64,000 nt of DNA from Dinoroseobacter sp039192165 (GTDB taxonomy: Bacteria; Pseudomonadota; Alphaproteobacteria; Rhodobacterales; Rhodobacteraceae), in assembly GCA_039192165.1 (NCBI GenBank), contig JBCCXD010000003.1, positions 1 through 64,000 of the forward strand, read 5' to 3'. A model generated the notes under the pieces. The model did no database searches, was not told where the DNA came from, and was given only the letters and a program-made list of their open reading frames with translations. This document shows, one piece after another, positions 8,343 to 16,739 of the stretch (positions within the stretch are counted from its first letter, which is position 1; each line of letters begins with the position of its first letter). A program made the position numbers and the translations under genes.

Positions 8343-9239
8343 ATGATACCTACACCAGAACAGCCCCAGACCCGTATCGCTATCATAGCCATTCTCGTGT
8401 CGGTCGCCGCCCTGTCTCTCGGTGACGCGATTATCAAGGCAACGGGGCTTGCGCTTCCGCTTTGGCAAATGTTCATTCTGCGGTCGTGTGTCGTGGTGCC
8501 GGCCCTTTGGTGGCTTGCAAGGCGGCACGGGGGCATGAATGTATCGAACTTGGGATGGGTACTTGTTCGCAGCATATTGCTGATCGCGATGTGGCTTAGC
8601 TACTACGCAGCACTGCCTATGATGCCGCTGTCGCTGGCAGCGGCGACCTACTACACGGCTCCCATTCTGATCACGGTGATCGCGTCAGGGCTTGCACGCC
8701 AATGGCCGGCGCCGCGGGTTTTGCTCGCTGTCGTTACAGGTTTTGCCGGTGTTGTCGTTATCTTGCGCCCGGATGCGTCCGGTTTCGATCTGGCGACCCT
8801 GCTGCCACTTCTGGCTGCGTTTCTTTATGCCTGTGCGATGTTGCTGACGGCACACAAGTGCCGCCGCGACGACCCCTTTGCACTTGCGCTGGTCCTCAAT
8901 ATCGCCTTTTTCGGCACGGGCGCAGGCCTCGGTGTCTTCTCCGGGCGGCAGGGATCGTCCCTCTTTGGTCCGTGGCAAAGCGTCGATCTTGCGCTTATCG
9001 GGGTCGTGGCAGCGCTTTCGGCGGTGATCCTTATCGGTAGTGTTGGCGCAGCAATCGCTTACCAGAAGGGACCGCCCGCAACGATCGCAGCCTTCGACTA
9101 CAGCTATCTCTTTTTCAGTCTGATCTGGGGGCTGCTCTTTTTCGGGGACTTGCCAGGGGCGCTGTCTTTGACGGGCACTACGCTCATCGCGCTCGCGGGG
9201 TTGCTCTCTCTGCCGAGACCGGAGAAGAAGGCGAGATGA
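8343..9239 (+). CDS. EamA/DMT-family inner-membrane transporter
   Basis: 298 residues made almost entirely of about ten hydrophobic helices in two EamA repeats. The repeats show (IAIIAILVSVAALSLGDAII.., LSLAAATYYTAPILITVIAS) in the first half and (GSVGAAIAYQKGPPATIAAFDYSYLFFSLIWGLLFFGD) in the second. The family exports metabolites such as amino acids or purines. No strong ribosome site is visible before ATG 8343. Its stop overlaps the Nudix start by four bases, so the two are translationally coupled. Confidence 0.9.
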   Translation: MIPTPEQPQTRIAIIAILVSVAALSLGDAIIKATGLALPLWQMFILRSCVVVPALWWLARRHGGMNVSNLGWVLVRSILLIAMWLSYYAALPMMPLSLAAATYYTAPILITVIASGLARQWPAPRVLLAVVTGFAGVVVILRPDASGFDLATLLPLLAAFLYACAMLLTAHKCRRDDPFALALVLNIAFFGTGAGLGVFSGRQGSSLFGPWQSVDLALIGVVAALSAVILIGSVGAAIAYQKGPPATIAAFDYSYLFFSLIWGLLFFGDLPGALSLTGTTLIALAGLLSLPRPEKKAR

Positions 9240-9652
9240 CTGATCGTCCAAAGCTCGCAGCTCTTGCCGTCTTGATCCGCGACGACATGGTTCTTCTTGT
9301 CAGACGCCGCAATGAACCGGATGCCGGCCGCTGGGGATTTCCGGGCGGTCATGTCGACTTCGGGGAGACGGCGATGGATGCGGCAGTGCGTGAGCTTAGG
9401 GAGGAAACAACCATTACTGGACGGCCGATCCGGTACCTGACGAATGTTGATGTGATCGAGCGAGACGACACCGGGTCCATCCGGTTCCACTTCCTGCTCG
9501 CCGCCGTGCTGTGTGACTACGCTTCTGGAGAGCCCTCTGCACGGGACGACGTCAGTGAGGCGCGGTGGTGGTCGGTCGAAGATGTACGCAAAGGCGTTGT
9601 CCAGTGTAGTGCACATGTCGATACCGTTGTGGAGCTTGCCATTGCCGGTTGA
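9236..9652 (+). CDS. Nudix hydrolase
   Basis: 138 residues. The complete Nudix box is present at residues 38-60 (GGHVDFGE at its head, REL.REE core: G-x5-E-x7-RE-x2-EE). This predicts a Mg-dependent pyrophosphohydrolase acting on a nucleoside diphosphate linked to some group. It overlaps the upstream transporter by ATGA, so it belongs to the same transcript. Coupling to an exporter suggests housekeeping of a metabolite or coenzyme, but the substrate is not determinable from sequence. Confidence 0.9.
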   Translation: MTDRPKLAALAVLIRDDMVLLVRRRNEPDAGRWGFPGGHVDFGETAMDAAVRELREETTITGRPIRYLTNVDVIERDDTGSIRFHFLLAAVLCDYASGEPSARDDVSEARWWSVEDVRKGVVQCSAHVDTVVELAIAG

Positions 9653-10284
9653 AGTTCCCCGACACCACGCGCGTCGCGCAGGCAGGCGGAGCTACGCTGT
9701 TCTTGGAACACTGCTCGGCGACACTCTGAAGCTATGCCCTGCCAAAATATGTATCGCAGCCATTCTCCCGCGCTTTTAAAGTGCACGTGGGGCAGTCAAA
9801 GGGCTCCGGGGCTAAGTCACATGACGCCACGAAACAGCACGTTGCGGGCACCGCAAGCACTTTGCATGCCGGGACTTCGGGAGCGCCAAGACAACTCGTC
9901 GCTGCAGGTGCCATCAATTAAGGCTCTCTTAGAGTCGACATATTGGCCCCGGCCCACTTGAAGACCCTTCTTGCGCGTTAGGTTTGATAGTCGCTATTCC
10001 AGTGGCCCCAAAAAGCTCCAGTTTCGGACGCGAACTGGTTCTACGCAGGCGAATGAGAAAACCGAGCTCAGGGAAAGTCCGCAATACAGACTTTCGAGAA
10101 CTCTCTTATAAATCTCTCGGGTCGAATGGCTGGCATGCGGGCGGGAACTGCAGCATCTTTGCATCGCGCTCAACGTCAGATTCGGGCTGTGGTCCCGGAA
10201 ATAACAGTGCTAGGCCACATTCGTTTCACTTCTTACGCGAATTTGACAGTCTTTGAGCACGCGCCAGCATCTATGGGTTACAGT
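9653..10284. other. Noncoding stretch before the phospholipid operon
   Basis: About 630 bases with only short, non-conserved open frames. A segment at 10146-10195 resembles 12994-13040 (shared AACTGCAGCATC..., GCGC..AAC), so this may be a relic of a dispersed intergenic element. I see no clear promoter or terminator. Confidence 0.4.
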
Positions 10285-10929
10285 ATGAACATCGGCTTGA
10301 TTTTCTCCAACATAACGGCCAATGCAATTGTGTTATTTGCACGATTGGTTACAGCGGTTCGGGCGATATGGGACGGTGTAGAGCCTGTGCAATCGAAACG
10401 CGTGTACTTTGCCAACCACACCAGCAATGGCGACTTCGTTTTGATCTGGGCTGTCCTGCCTCCGCATATCCGTCGCCGAACCCGTCCTGTGGCGGGAAGT
10501 GACTATTGGCTGACGTCGAAACTGAAATCCTTCATTGGCCGCAACGTGTTCAATGCGGTGCTGATCGACCGTAATCCCGAAACCCGCACGGATGATCCGA
10601 TTGCGCAAATGGCCAAGGCATTGGATGACGGCAGCTCATTGATACTGTTCCCGGAAGGCACGCGTAACACTAGTGACGAGCCGCTCTTGCCATTTAAAAC
10701 CGGTCTGTTCCATCTGGCTACGCAACGCCCCGATATCGACTTGGTTCCGGTCTGGATCGAAAACCTCAACCACGTGATGCCCAAAGGGGAGGTTTTCCCG
10801 ATTCCCTTGATTTGTACCGTGCGTTTTGGTGGAGCGCTGCGGTTGCAAGCGGAGGAGAGCAAGGACTTGTTTCTTGCACGAAGCCATGCTGCGCTCGTCG
10901 CACTGAAAGAGAGCAGAGACCCAGCATGA
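10285..10929 (+). CDS. plsC: 1-acyl-glycerol-3-phosphate acyltransferase family protein
   Basis: About 214 residues from ATG 10285; an ATG 12 bases earlier is equally possible, and neither has a good ribosome site. The PlsC motifs are clear: ANHTSNGDF (the NH-x4-D motif I), VLIDRN (motif II) and FPEGTRN (motif III). It would add the second acyl chain to lysophosphatidic acid at the inner membrane. The stop overlaps the cdsA start by ATGA, and the next genes use the product, so this is the head of a phospholipid operon. It could be a paralogue of the housekeeping enzyme. Confidence 0.85.
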   Translation: MNIGLIFSNITANAIVLFARLVTAVRAIWDGVEPVQSKRVYFANHTSNGDFVLIWAVLPPHIRRRTRPVAGSDYWLTSKLKSFIGRNVFNAVLIDRNPETRTDDPIAQMAKALDDGSSLILFPEGTRNTSDEPLLPFKTGLFHLATQRPDIDLVPVWIENLNHVMPKGEVFPIPLICTVRFGGALRLQAEESKDLFLARSHAALVALKESRDPA

Positions 10930-11873
10930 GTATTCCTTATGAGTTTTTCCTGCTTTTGGGCGGCGTGCTTTGCATCTTGGCCTTTGCATCTTTTGTTGCC
11001 TCCATCCTGCAGAAACGCGTCGGGCCAGATGAAGTAAATCCCGTGATCGAGAATCTTGTGGCACGGATTAATTCCTGGTGGGTCATGGTAGCGCTCTTGG
11101 CAATTGCAATGTTATTTGGGCGCACAGGGGCTATAATTTTATTCGGGTTTCTGTCCTTTGCGGCAATGCGTGAATTTCTGACACTCATTTCTAAATCACG
11201 TGCCGATCACTATTCTCTGGCGGCCGCATTTTTTGTTGTTCTTCCTTTTCAATACTATCTTATTTGGATCGATTGGTACGGTCTCTACTCGGTTTTCATA
11301 CCGGTTTATGCTTTCTTATTTCTTCCAATCATTTCCGCGCTCCGAGGTGAGACTGAGAATTTCCTGACCCGTGTTTCAGAAACCCAATGGGGTCTGATGA
11401 TCTGCGTTTTCGCGGCCAGCCATGTCCCGGCTCTGCTGACCCTTCGAATCCCAGGCTATGAGGGTAAATCGATACTCTTGATCGCGTTCCTCGTGGTGGT
11501 CGTCCAGGGGTCGGACGTTCTACAATATGTTTTCGGCAAACTTTTTGGGCGCCACAAGATCGCTCCGGTCTTGTCGCCATCAAAGACTTGGGAGGGGTTT
11601 ATTGGCGGGGTTTTATCTGCCAGCTTGCTGGGTGCTCTTCTTTTTTGGATGACGCCGTTTACGGTTTGGCAGGCTTTTCTGGTCTCTTTGCTGATTGCCG
11701 TTATGGGGTTCTTTGGAGGCCTTGTGATGTCGGCTATCAAACGCGACAAAGGGGTCAAAGACTGGGGGCATCTGATTGCCGGGCATGGCGGTATTATCGA
11801 CCGGCTCGACTCAGTGGTATTCTCGGCCCCGATCTTCTTTCATGTCTTGCGTTACTTCTGGTCGACCGCATGA
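10926..11873 (+). CDS. cdsA: Phosphatidate cytidylyltransferase
   Basis: 315 residues from ATG 10926, which overlaps the plsC stop. Multiple membrane helices are followed by the CDP-diglyceride synthase signature near the C-terminus: SAIKRDKGVKDWGHLIAGHG then GIIDRLDS. This matches the family pattern S-x-x-K-R-x4-K-D...H-G-G-x-x-D-R-x-D. It makes CDP-diacylglycerol from phosphatidate and CTP. The SPSKTWEGFIGG loop is also typical. Translational coupling with plsC and the following phosphotransferase supports a small lipid-head-group operon. Confidence 0.92.
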   Translation: MSIPYEFFLLLGGVLCILAFASFVASILQKRVGPDEVNPVIENLVARINSWWVMVALLAIAMLFGRTGAIILFGFLSFAAMREFLTLISKSRADHYSLAAAFFVVLPFQYYLIWIDWYGLYSVFIPVYAFLFLPIISALRGETENFLTRVSETQWGLMICVFAASHVPALLTLRIPGYEGKSILLIAFLVVVVQGSDVLQYVFGKLFGRHKIAPVLSPSKTWEGFIGGVLSASLLGALLFWMTPFTVWQAFLVSLLIAVMGFFGGLVMSAIKRDKGVKDWGHLIAGHGGIIDRLDSVVFSAPIFFHVLRYFWSTA

Positions 11874-11919
11874 GTCTTCTAAAAAGAAAGGCGGTTCATA
11901 GGCTTGGAGGATTTTGTTG

Positions 11920-12210
11920 ATGGGGGGATGGGCCATTTTTGCCAATCGCGAGCACGATATGCCTGCGTCACTGATGGCCGGTCTTGTGCAGGGGATTTTG
12001 ACCGCTACCATCACTCGTTTTCTGAAGCTTTCCGCTGAGACCATCTTTCATCGCCCAATCGGAGTTTTTCGGTTGCTTTTGCTACCTCTTGTAGCTTCTT
12101 TTGTCTCGTTTGTTTTTCTCACGACAGTCCACACCTTCGCCGGCACACCCGCCTTGATATTGACGATCCTGGTTCCCCTCACGGTTTCGACACTTTATGC
12201 GTCCTGCTAA
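11920..12210 (+). CDS. Small membrane protein in the phospholipid operon
   Basis: 96 residues from ATG 11920, with GGAGG nine bases upstream. It has two or three hydrophobic segments (LMAGLVQGILTATITRFL, VFRLLLLPLVASFVSFVFL, TPALILTILVPLTVSTLY). I do not recognise the family with certainty; it resembles short conserved membrane proteins in this operon of other roseobacters. Directly before it, a 16-codon frame begins at ATG 11870 (MSLLKRKAVHRLGGFC), overlaps the cdsA stop, and ends in a TGA that overlaps this ATG. The two frames would make one longer protein after a one-base shift. Confidence 0.7.
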   Translation: MGGWAIFANREHDMPASLMAGLVQGILTATITRFLKLSAETIFHRPIGVFRLLLLPLVASFVSFVFLTTVHTFAGTPALILTILVPLTVSTLYASC

Positions 12211-12229
12211 GCACTTACCCTGAGCCGCA

Positions 12230-12874
12230 ATGCCTGAACGACGCCCGCTTGCTAGCCGCAATACAAAACTCGCCGCGCGCGTTGCCCGGGTGCTGGCGGA
12301 CCGAGGCGTGTCCCCCAATCTTATCTCACAGTTTTCCATCGTGTTTGCAGCTTTGGCAGGTCTGGCGTTCTGGCTGTCCGCTTTGACAGACGGTTTCACC
12401 ACAGTAGCCTGCCTTCTTGCCGCAGCGCTTGGGTGTCAATTTCGGCTTCTTTGCAATCTCTTTGACGGAATGGTTGCCGTTGAAGGCGGGCGCGGCACGA
12501 CTGACGGCCCATTCTGGAACGAGGTACCTGACCGGGTTGCTGATGCATTGATTCTGGTCGGACTTGGCTTGGGAGCGGGGCATCCCAGTCTCGGCTGGGC
12601 CGCTGCGACACTAGCGATCGGTACGGCTTATGTCCGCGAACTGGGCAGCTCTCTTGGACAAACCGCTGATTTTCGGGGTCCAATGGCCAAGCCACAGAGA
12701 ATGGCTGTCGCGACCTTGGCCGCAGTCCTTTCGATCCTCGTCCCTGTGATACAAGGGTGGTCCGTTCTGAACATCGCCTTGTGGATAATTCTGCTGGGTT
12801 CGGCGGTCACGGTACTTCGCCGGAGCTTTGGCTTAATTTCGTTTCTAAAGTCAGCCAAGGTGGAAGACGAGTAG
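12230..12874 (+). CDS. CDP-alcohol phosphatidyltransferase family protein with atypical motif
   Basis: 214 residues with several membrane helices. The region corresponding to the CDP-alcohol phosphotransferase signature reads CNLFDGMVAVEGG, then WNEVPDRVADA. The DG pair and the two late Asp residues are present, but the first Asp is Asn and the usual AR pair is AVE. The product head group is therefore uncertain, and the enzyme may use a different acceptor or be impaired. It lies 19 bases after the small membrane gene and completes the plsC-cdsA operon, whose product CDP-diacylglycerol is the expected donor. Confidence 0.8.
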   Translation: MPERRPLASRNTKLAARVARVLADRGVSPNLISQFSIVFAALAGLAFWLSALTDGFTTVACLLAAALGCQFRLLCNLFDGMVAVEGGRGTTDGPFWNEVPDRVADALILVGLGLGAGHPSLGWAAATLAIGTAYVRELGSSLGQTADFRGPMAKPQRMAVATLAAVLSILVPVIQGWSVLNIALWIILLGSAVTVLRRSFGLISFLKSAKVEDE

Positions 12875-13099
12875 AGGTTCTAAACCCGCGCGGCACCGTT
12901 CTGCTTCGCAGTCAAAATACAAAAGCGACCCATCAAACCTATTGCCGGTAGGCGAACGTTTGTGGAAAAGCGAATGTCGAGAATTCAGGCTCCAACTGCA
13001 GCATCCTTCCATCTTGCGCAACAGCAGTCTCGGGCCATTCCAATCTAGGCAAGAGCGAGCCCTTCCTGGGACACTGCTCAATTGACCAATCTCGGCTGT

Positions 13100-13582
13100 T
13101 TAAACCATGATCTGTTTACCTGTTGCAAACTCGTAAGATCGGGCGACGATGTGTTTCACAGCGGTCAGCTCATTGTCATCTCGGGGAGAAAATATCATCA
13201 CCAGTCCGGTGGGCCATTGTCCTTGCGTCACTAAGTAGTGGTCTTCACCCCAGCCAGCCCTTTTGACCTCAGCCACATCTTCGACCGGGAGAACGAGGTG
13301 CATACTTCCGTTGTCAGGTTTTGGATGGATGTGGGCGAATTCGCGTCCAATCATGAAGGCGGCTTGGTTCCCTGCCACGCCATCGCGCAAGATCAAGGCG
13401 CGCGATCCTGGAACAGATATCCCGCTGTGTTCGTTGTTGATGTTAGGCAATGCAAAGCACCAGGCATGCAGCGCGTCAACGATATCATCCGGCCCATGCT
13501 GGGTCAGCTGAGAATGAGGGAGTTGTCCTTGTGTCTTTGGCGCTGGCCCTTGGCGGGCCGGGAGGTTGAGTGAGGATTGCAT
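13100..13582 (-). CDS. DUF5519/luciferase-domain family protein
   Basis: 160 residues from ATG 13582 (MQSSLNLPARQGP). Longer upstream starts would run into the divergent LysR control region. The core REFAHIHPKPDNGSMHLVLP followed by AEVKRAGWGEDHYL matches the DUF5519 family, which has no established enzymatic activity despite the luciferase-domain name. It is divergent from the LysR gene at 13666, with a dyad between them, so it is probably that regulator's target. Confidence 0.75.
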   Translation of the reverse strand: MQSSLNLPARQGPAPKTQGQLPHSQLTQHGPDDIVDALHAWCFALPNINNEHSGISVPGSRALILRDGVAGNQAAFMIGREFAHIHPKPDNGSMHLVLPVEDVAEVKRAGWGEDHYLVTQGQWPTGLVMIFSPRDDNELTAVKHIVARSYEFATGKQIMV

Positions 13583-13598
13583 CGTCTGCTCCGTACTG

Positions 13599-13633
13599 TT
13601 GCCTGTGGTATACGTAGATGTGTATCCTGGCAA
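13599..13633. promoter_or_regulatory. Candidate LysR operator between the DUF5519 and LysR genes
   Basis: An imperfect dyad spans the divergent region: TTGCC..GGTATAC, a six-base spacer, then GTGTATCC.GGCAA. Both outer arms (TTGCC/GGCAA) are perfect and the inner arms are near-perfect. Position and symmetry fit a regulator-binding site. Confidence 0.45.
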
Positions 13634-13665
13634 AGGAAATTCGGATTTTTGCAAGTGAGCTTTGC

Positions 13666-14568
13666 ATGAAAGCACAGAGATCTCGTGCGGACCAAAACCT
13701 GGAATGGGCTGACATGCCGTACCTTTTGTCGGTCTGCGAGGCAGGCAGCCTTGCAGGCGCTGCACGCATGCTTGGCGTGAATCATTCAACGGTTTTCCGG
13801 CGTATCGAGGCTGTGGAGGCCCGCTTGGGCGTTCGTCTGTTTGAGCGCCTCGCACGCGGATACGTTATGACCCCTGCTGGAGAATGCTTCTACGAGCGTG
13901 CCATCGTGCTTTGCCAGGGGATGGACGAGATTGAGCGGGAGCTGGGCGGACAGGACTTGAGATTAGAAGGTCCGCTTACGGTCACAACAACGGACTCACT
14001 TCTGCACTGCCTTGCGCCAGTTTTTGCGCAGTTCCAGCAAGCACACCCGGATGTCGAGCTGCGGCTGCTATCCGATGTGCAGGCGTTGGATCTAATGCAA
14101 AGAGACGCAGACATCGCGCTTAGGCCAACCAAGACACCTCCTGAACACTGGATTGGACGGGACCTATGCAGTTTGTCTTTTGCCACCTATGCACATCGCG
14201 ACTATTGGCATGACGCCAAAGTTAAAGATCCAGAGAGCTATCATTGGATCATGCTGGGGGACGATCTGAACCAAAGCCCAATGAGCAAAATTACGCTTCG
14301 CTGCAAACATAAACGGGCCAAATCAACTGTGCTCAATTCTATGATGAGCGTGTTTGACATCGTGAATTCTGGCTTCGGTATGGCCGCCATGCCCTGCTAT
14401 CTCGGTGAGAAACATGAAACCCTTATTCGCGTGCATGACCCAGATGCGAGCGCGGGCTGGCGTCTCTGGCTTTTGGCCCATCCTGATGTGCGGCGTAGTG
14501 CGCGGGTGAACGCGTTCTATGACTTCGCGACCAAGCACATCACGGATGAGGTTTTGGGCGCACTATAA
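13666..14568 (+). CDS. LysR-family transcriptional regulator
   Basis: 300 residues from ATG 13666; an upstream ATG at 13618 would sit inside the operator-like dyad. Its HTH reads MPYLLSVCEAGSLAGAARML then GVNHSTVFRRIEAVEARLGV, with the LFERLARGYVMTPAGE wing. The effector domain follows (LTVTTTDSLLHCLAPVFAQF...). It is flanked by the divergent DUF5519 gene and, 111 bases downstream, by an orphan substrate-binding protein gene, either of which may be its target. Confidence 0.88.
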   Translation: MKAQRSRADQNLEWADMPYLLSVCEAGSLAGAARMLGVNHSTVFRRIEAVEARLGVRLFERLARGYVMTPAGECFYERAIVLCQGMDEIERELGGQDLRLEGPLTVTTTDSLLHCLAPVFAQFQQAHPDVELRLLSDVQALDLMQRDADIALRPTKTPPEHWIGRDLCSLSFATYAHRDYWHDAKVKDPESYHWIMLGDDLNQSPMSKITLRCKHKRAKSTVLNSMMSVFDIVNSGFGMAAMPCYLGEKHETLIRVHDPDASAGWRLWLLAHPDVRRSARVNAFYDFATKHITDEVLGAL

Positions 14569-14679
14569 AGGTAGCCTTGCCGTCTGTGCCATTTTGCAAA
14601 TCTGGCTTGCGAGCTTTGGCAATTCTCTGTGCCTGCCTGCACCCCACCTTCTTGGCAGCAACCAAGAAGGAGGACATCA

Positions 14680-15765
14680 ATGCCTATTGTCAGGACAGCA
14701 CTGCTGCTGAGCCTTGGCCTATTCGCCGGCACAGCACAGGCTTTGGAAATTGAGACCAAAACGATCGATGAGCTCTATGCGGACGCTCTTGCCGAAGGCG
14801 GCGCGTTCATTTTGCGCGCAGGTGGCGACGAGCCAACGCAAATTGATTATTACCTGGATCGTTTCAAAGAGCGGTTCCCAGACCTCAAAGTGACGCACAG
14901 TGTAGATGTCAGCATCAACCACGCACCTCGGTTCGACAACGCGCGTGCGGCTGGGGGCGCAGAGAACATCCCGGATGTTATCCAGTTCCAGACACTGCAT
15001 GATTTCAATTACTACATGGAACGTGGGCTTTTGGACGCTTACAAACCGGCGAACTGGGACAAAGTGTTCCCAGATCACAAAGATCCACATGGCCGCTGGA
15101 CTGGCCTCTATGGCGTGACATTCAGCAATTACGTGAACTTGGATTTGGTGGACCCCGAAAATCCTCCTCGCGATGCCTTGGACTACCTTGACCCAGGCCT
15201 CAAAGGGCAGATCATCCTGACCTATCCTCACGATGATGACGCGGTACTTTACCAGTTTTGGAACCTGAAAGAAGCCTATGGATGGGACTATCTGGAAAAG
15301 CTGGTTGCGCAGGAACCTGTTTGGACGCGCGGAACCGCAATGCCCTATCACGCCGTCAACAACGGTTGGTACGCCGCTAGCTTCACAACCTTCTGGGCGT
15401 TCGAGAACTTTCCTGGGCTGAACACCGAGTTCATGCTCCCGGAGGAAGACTATTTTCTGACCTGGTTCCAAACCGCAGGGATACCGGCGCAAGCCAAAAA
15501 CAAAGCGGCTGCGAAACTCTACCTGAACTGGATGCTGTCCGAAGAGTTCCAAGGAACGTGGCTTCAGTTTCCGGTACGGATGGATATCGAAGCGCCAGGC
15601 GACTACGGATCTGTTCAGCAACACAACACTTCACCGGGGGACTTCCATCGTTGGATGCTGAAGCGTCCAATGGTTGAACGGTTCCGGGATCAGATGCGCC
15701 AGCTGATCGGACCCGCAACAGGACCAGAGGCGGTTGACCTAGACTATACCGTTAAACCAGGGTGA
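14680..15765 (+). CDS. ABC-type periplasmic substrate-binding protein (orphan)
   Basis: 361 residues. ATG 14680 has AAGGAGG at 14667-14673 and gives a signal peptide (MPIVRTALLLSLGLFAGTAQA). The mature part (IDELYADALAEGGAFILRAGGDEPTQ.., then FKERFPDLKVTHSVDVSINH, late GIPAQAKNKAAAKLYLNWML) matches family-1 extracellular solute-binding proteins of the iron(III)/thiamine/polyamine kind. No permease or ATPase gene is adjacent, so it must work with a distant transporter or act as a sensor or scavenger. The LysR gene upstream may regulate it. Confidence 0.85.
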   Translation: MPIVRTALLLSLGLFAGTAQALEIETKTIDELYADALAEGGAFILRAGGDEPTQIDYYLDRFKERFPDLKVTHSVDVSINHAPRFDNARAAGGAENIPDVIQFQTLHDFNYYMERGLLDAYKPANWDKVFPDHKDPHGRWTGLYGVTFSNYVNLDLVDPENPPRDALDYLDPGLKGQIILTYPHDDDAVLYQFWNLKEAYGWDYLEKLVAQEPVWTRGTAMPYHAVNNGWYAASFTTFWAFENFPGLNTEFMLPEEDYFLTWFQTAGIPAQAKNKAAAKLYLNWMLSEEFQGTWLQFPVRMDIEAPGDYGSVQQHNTSPGDFHRWMLKRPMVERFRDQMRQLIGPATGPEAVDLDYTVKPG

Positions 15766-15956
15766 CCTTTGAGGAAAGCGTGGGGCTGTCAGAAAGTCCC
15801 ACACATATAAACCGCACACAGCTTGCCGACGTCGGAATGAGGGCTGCGTCCTGCGAAGACCAAGCTCGCTCATTCTCTAAGTTTCAATTGCAGCGAATGA
15901 CCGGTCTTATGGGCTGTGTCGCAGCCTCGTTAGGTTGGGCGAAGTAGAATGGGCCG

Positions 15957-16739
15957 TCAATCTCCCCATACTTGCCGCAGAATACTCTCTTCCGCGTCTA
16001 CCATATGTGTAGCTTCCGGAAACGAGCCAGACCCGACATCAGCAATGTATTCCTTGTAAGCAGCGATACGCTCCGCTTGCAGCCGGTCTCTCTCGGCCGC
16101 GAAGTCTCTGTATTTCTTGGCATGGCGGGGAAAATGCCCGCGGGTCTCACCCAGAATATCCGCCGAAAAAAGATACTGTGCGTCACATCCGGCGCCGGAG
16201 CCGAGCGAGATTGTTAACATCGACGTGCGCTTTGTGATCTCAGTCGCGAGCGGGGCCGCCACCACTTCCATCTCAACAGCAAAGGCTCCGGCCTGCTCAT
16301 AGTCTTGCACCTGCTGCCAGACCATCTTTGCCTGTTCCAGTGTCTTGCCCACCGCACGATAGCCACCCGTCCAGGTGGCTTTCGGCGGCACCAACCCGAC
16401 ATGGCAAATTACGGGCACGCCTTCGCGCGACAAATCCTCAACGATGGAAGGGCTATAGCCGCAGTAGACCGATTGCGCGCCAATCTGCATCGCAGCCATG
16501 GCGTCCCGCAGAGCCTCAGTCGCATTTGCATGTTTGCCCCAGGGCAGACCAAACTGGAAATGTGTATTCGGTACAGTTTGCGCGAAATGCGCCCGCTCGG
16601 GGATGAAAGCGGTGCCGATCATATCCATGCCAGCCTCGGACGCAGCAAGCGCCTCTTCTTCGCGCGCGACCTGGACGTAGGCGATCTTGCGCACACCCTT
16701 GAGGGCCAGAAGATCCATGACGGTGAGAGACCCCCTCAT
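15957..16739 (-). CDS. PanB-like (ketopantoate hydroxymethyltransferase family) protein
   Basis: 260 residues. The C-terminal two-thirds fit PanB: VPVICHVGLVPPKATWTGGY, QAGAFAVEMEVVAAPLATEI, then GSGAGCDAQYLFSADILG. The early metal-binding GDS motif of true PanB is replaced (MIGTAFIPERAHF), and the catalytic Lys region is not recognisable. It is therefore probably a paralogue in the PEP-mutase/isocitrate-lyase superfamily with another activity, not pantothenate synthesis. Its ATG overlaps the sterol-desaturase stop, so the two genes are coupled. Confidence 0.75.
   Translation of the reverse strand: MRGSLTVMDLLALKGVRKIAYVQVAREEEALAASEAGMDMIGTAFIPERAHFAQTVPNTHFQFGLPWGKHANATEALRDAMAAMQIGAQSVYCGYSPSIVEDLSREGVPVICHVGLVPPKATWTGGYRAVGKTLEQAKMVWQQVQDYEQAGAFAVEMEVVAAPLATEITKRTSMLTISLGSGAGCDAQYLFSADILGETRGHFPRHAKKYRDFAAERDRLQAERIAAYKEYIADVGSGSFPEATHMVDAEESILRQVWGD

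Noticed and set aside
9732..9961. Cys-containing minus-strand frame and overlapping plus-strand frame
   Set aside because: Looks vaguely like a zinc finger (CPTC), but lacks a start signal and any conserved fold; treated as noncoding.
15957..16739. Annotation as genuine panB
   Set aside because: The GDS metal-ligand motif and the catalytic Lys region are missing, so only PanB-like is claimed.
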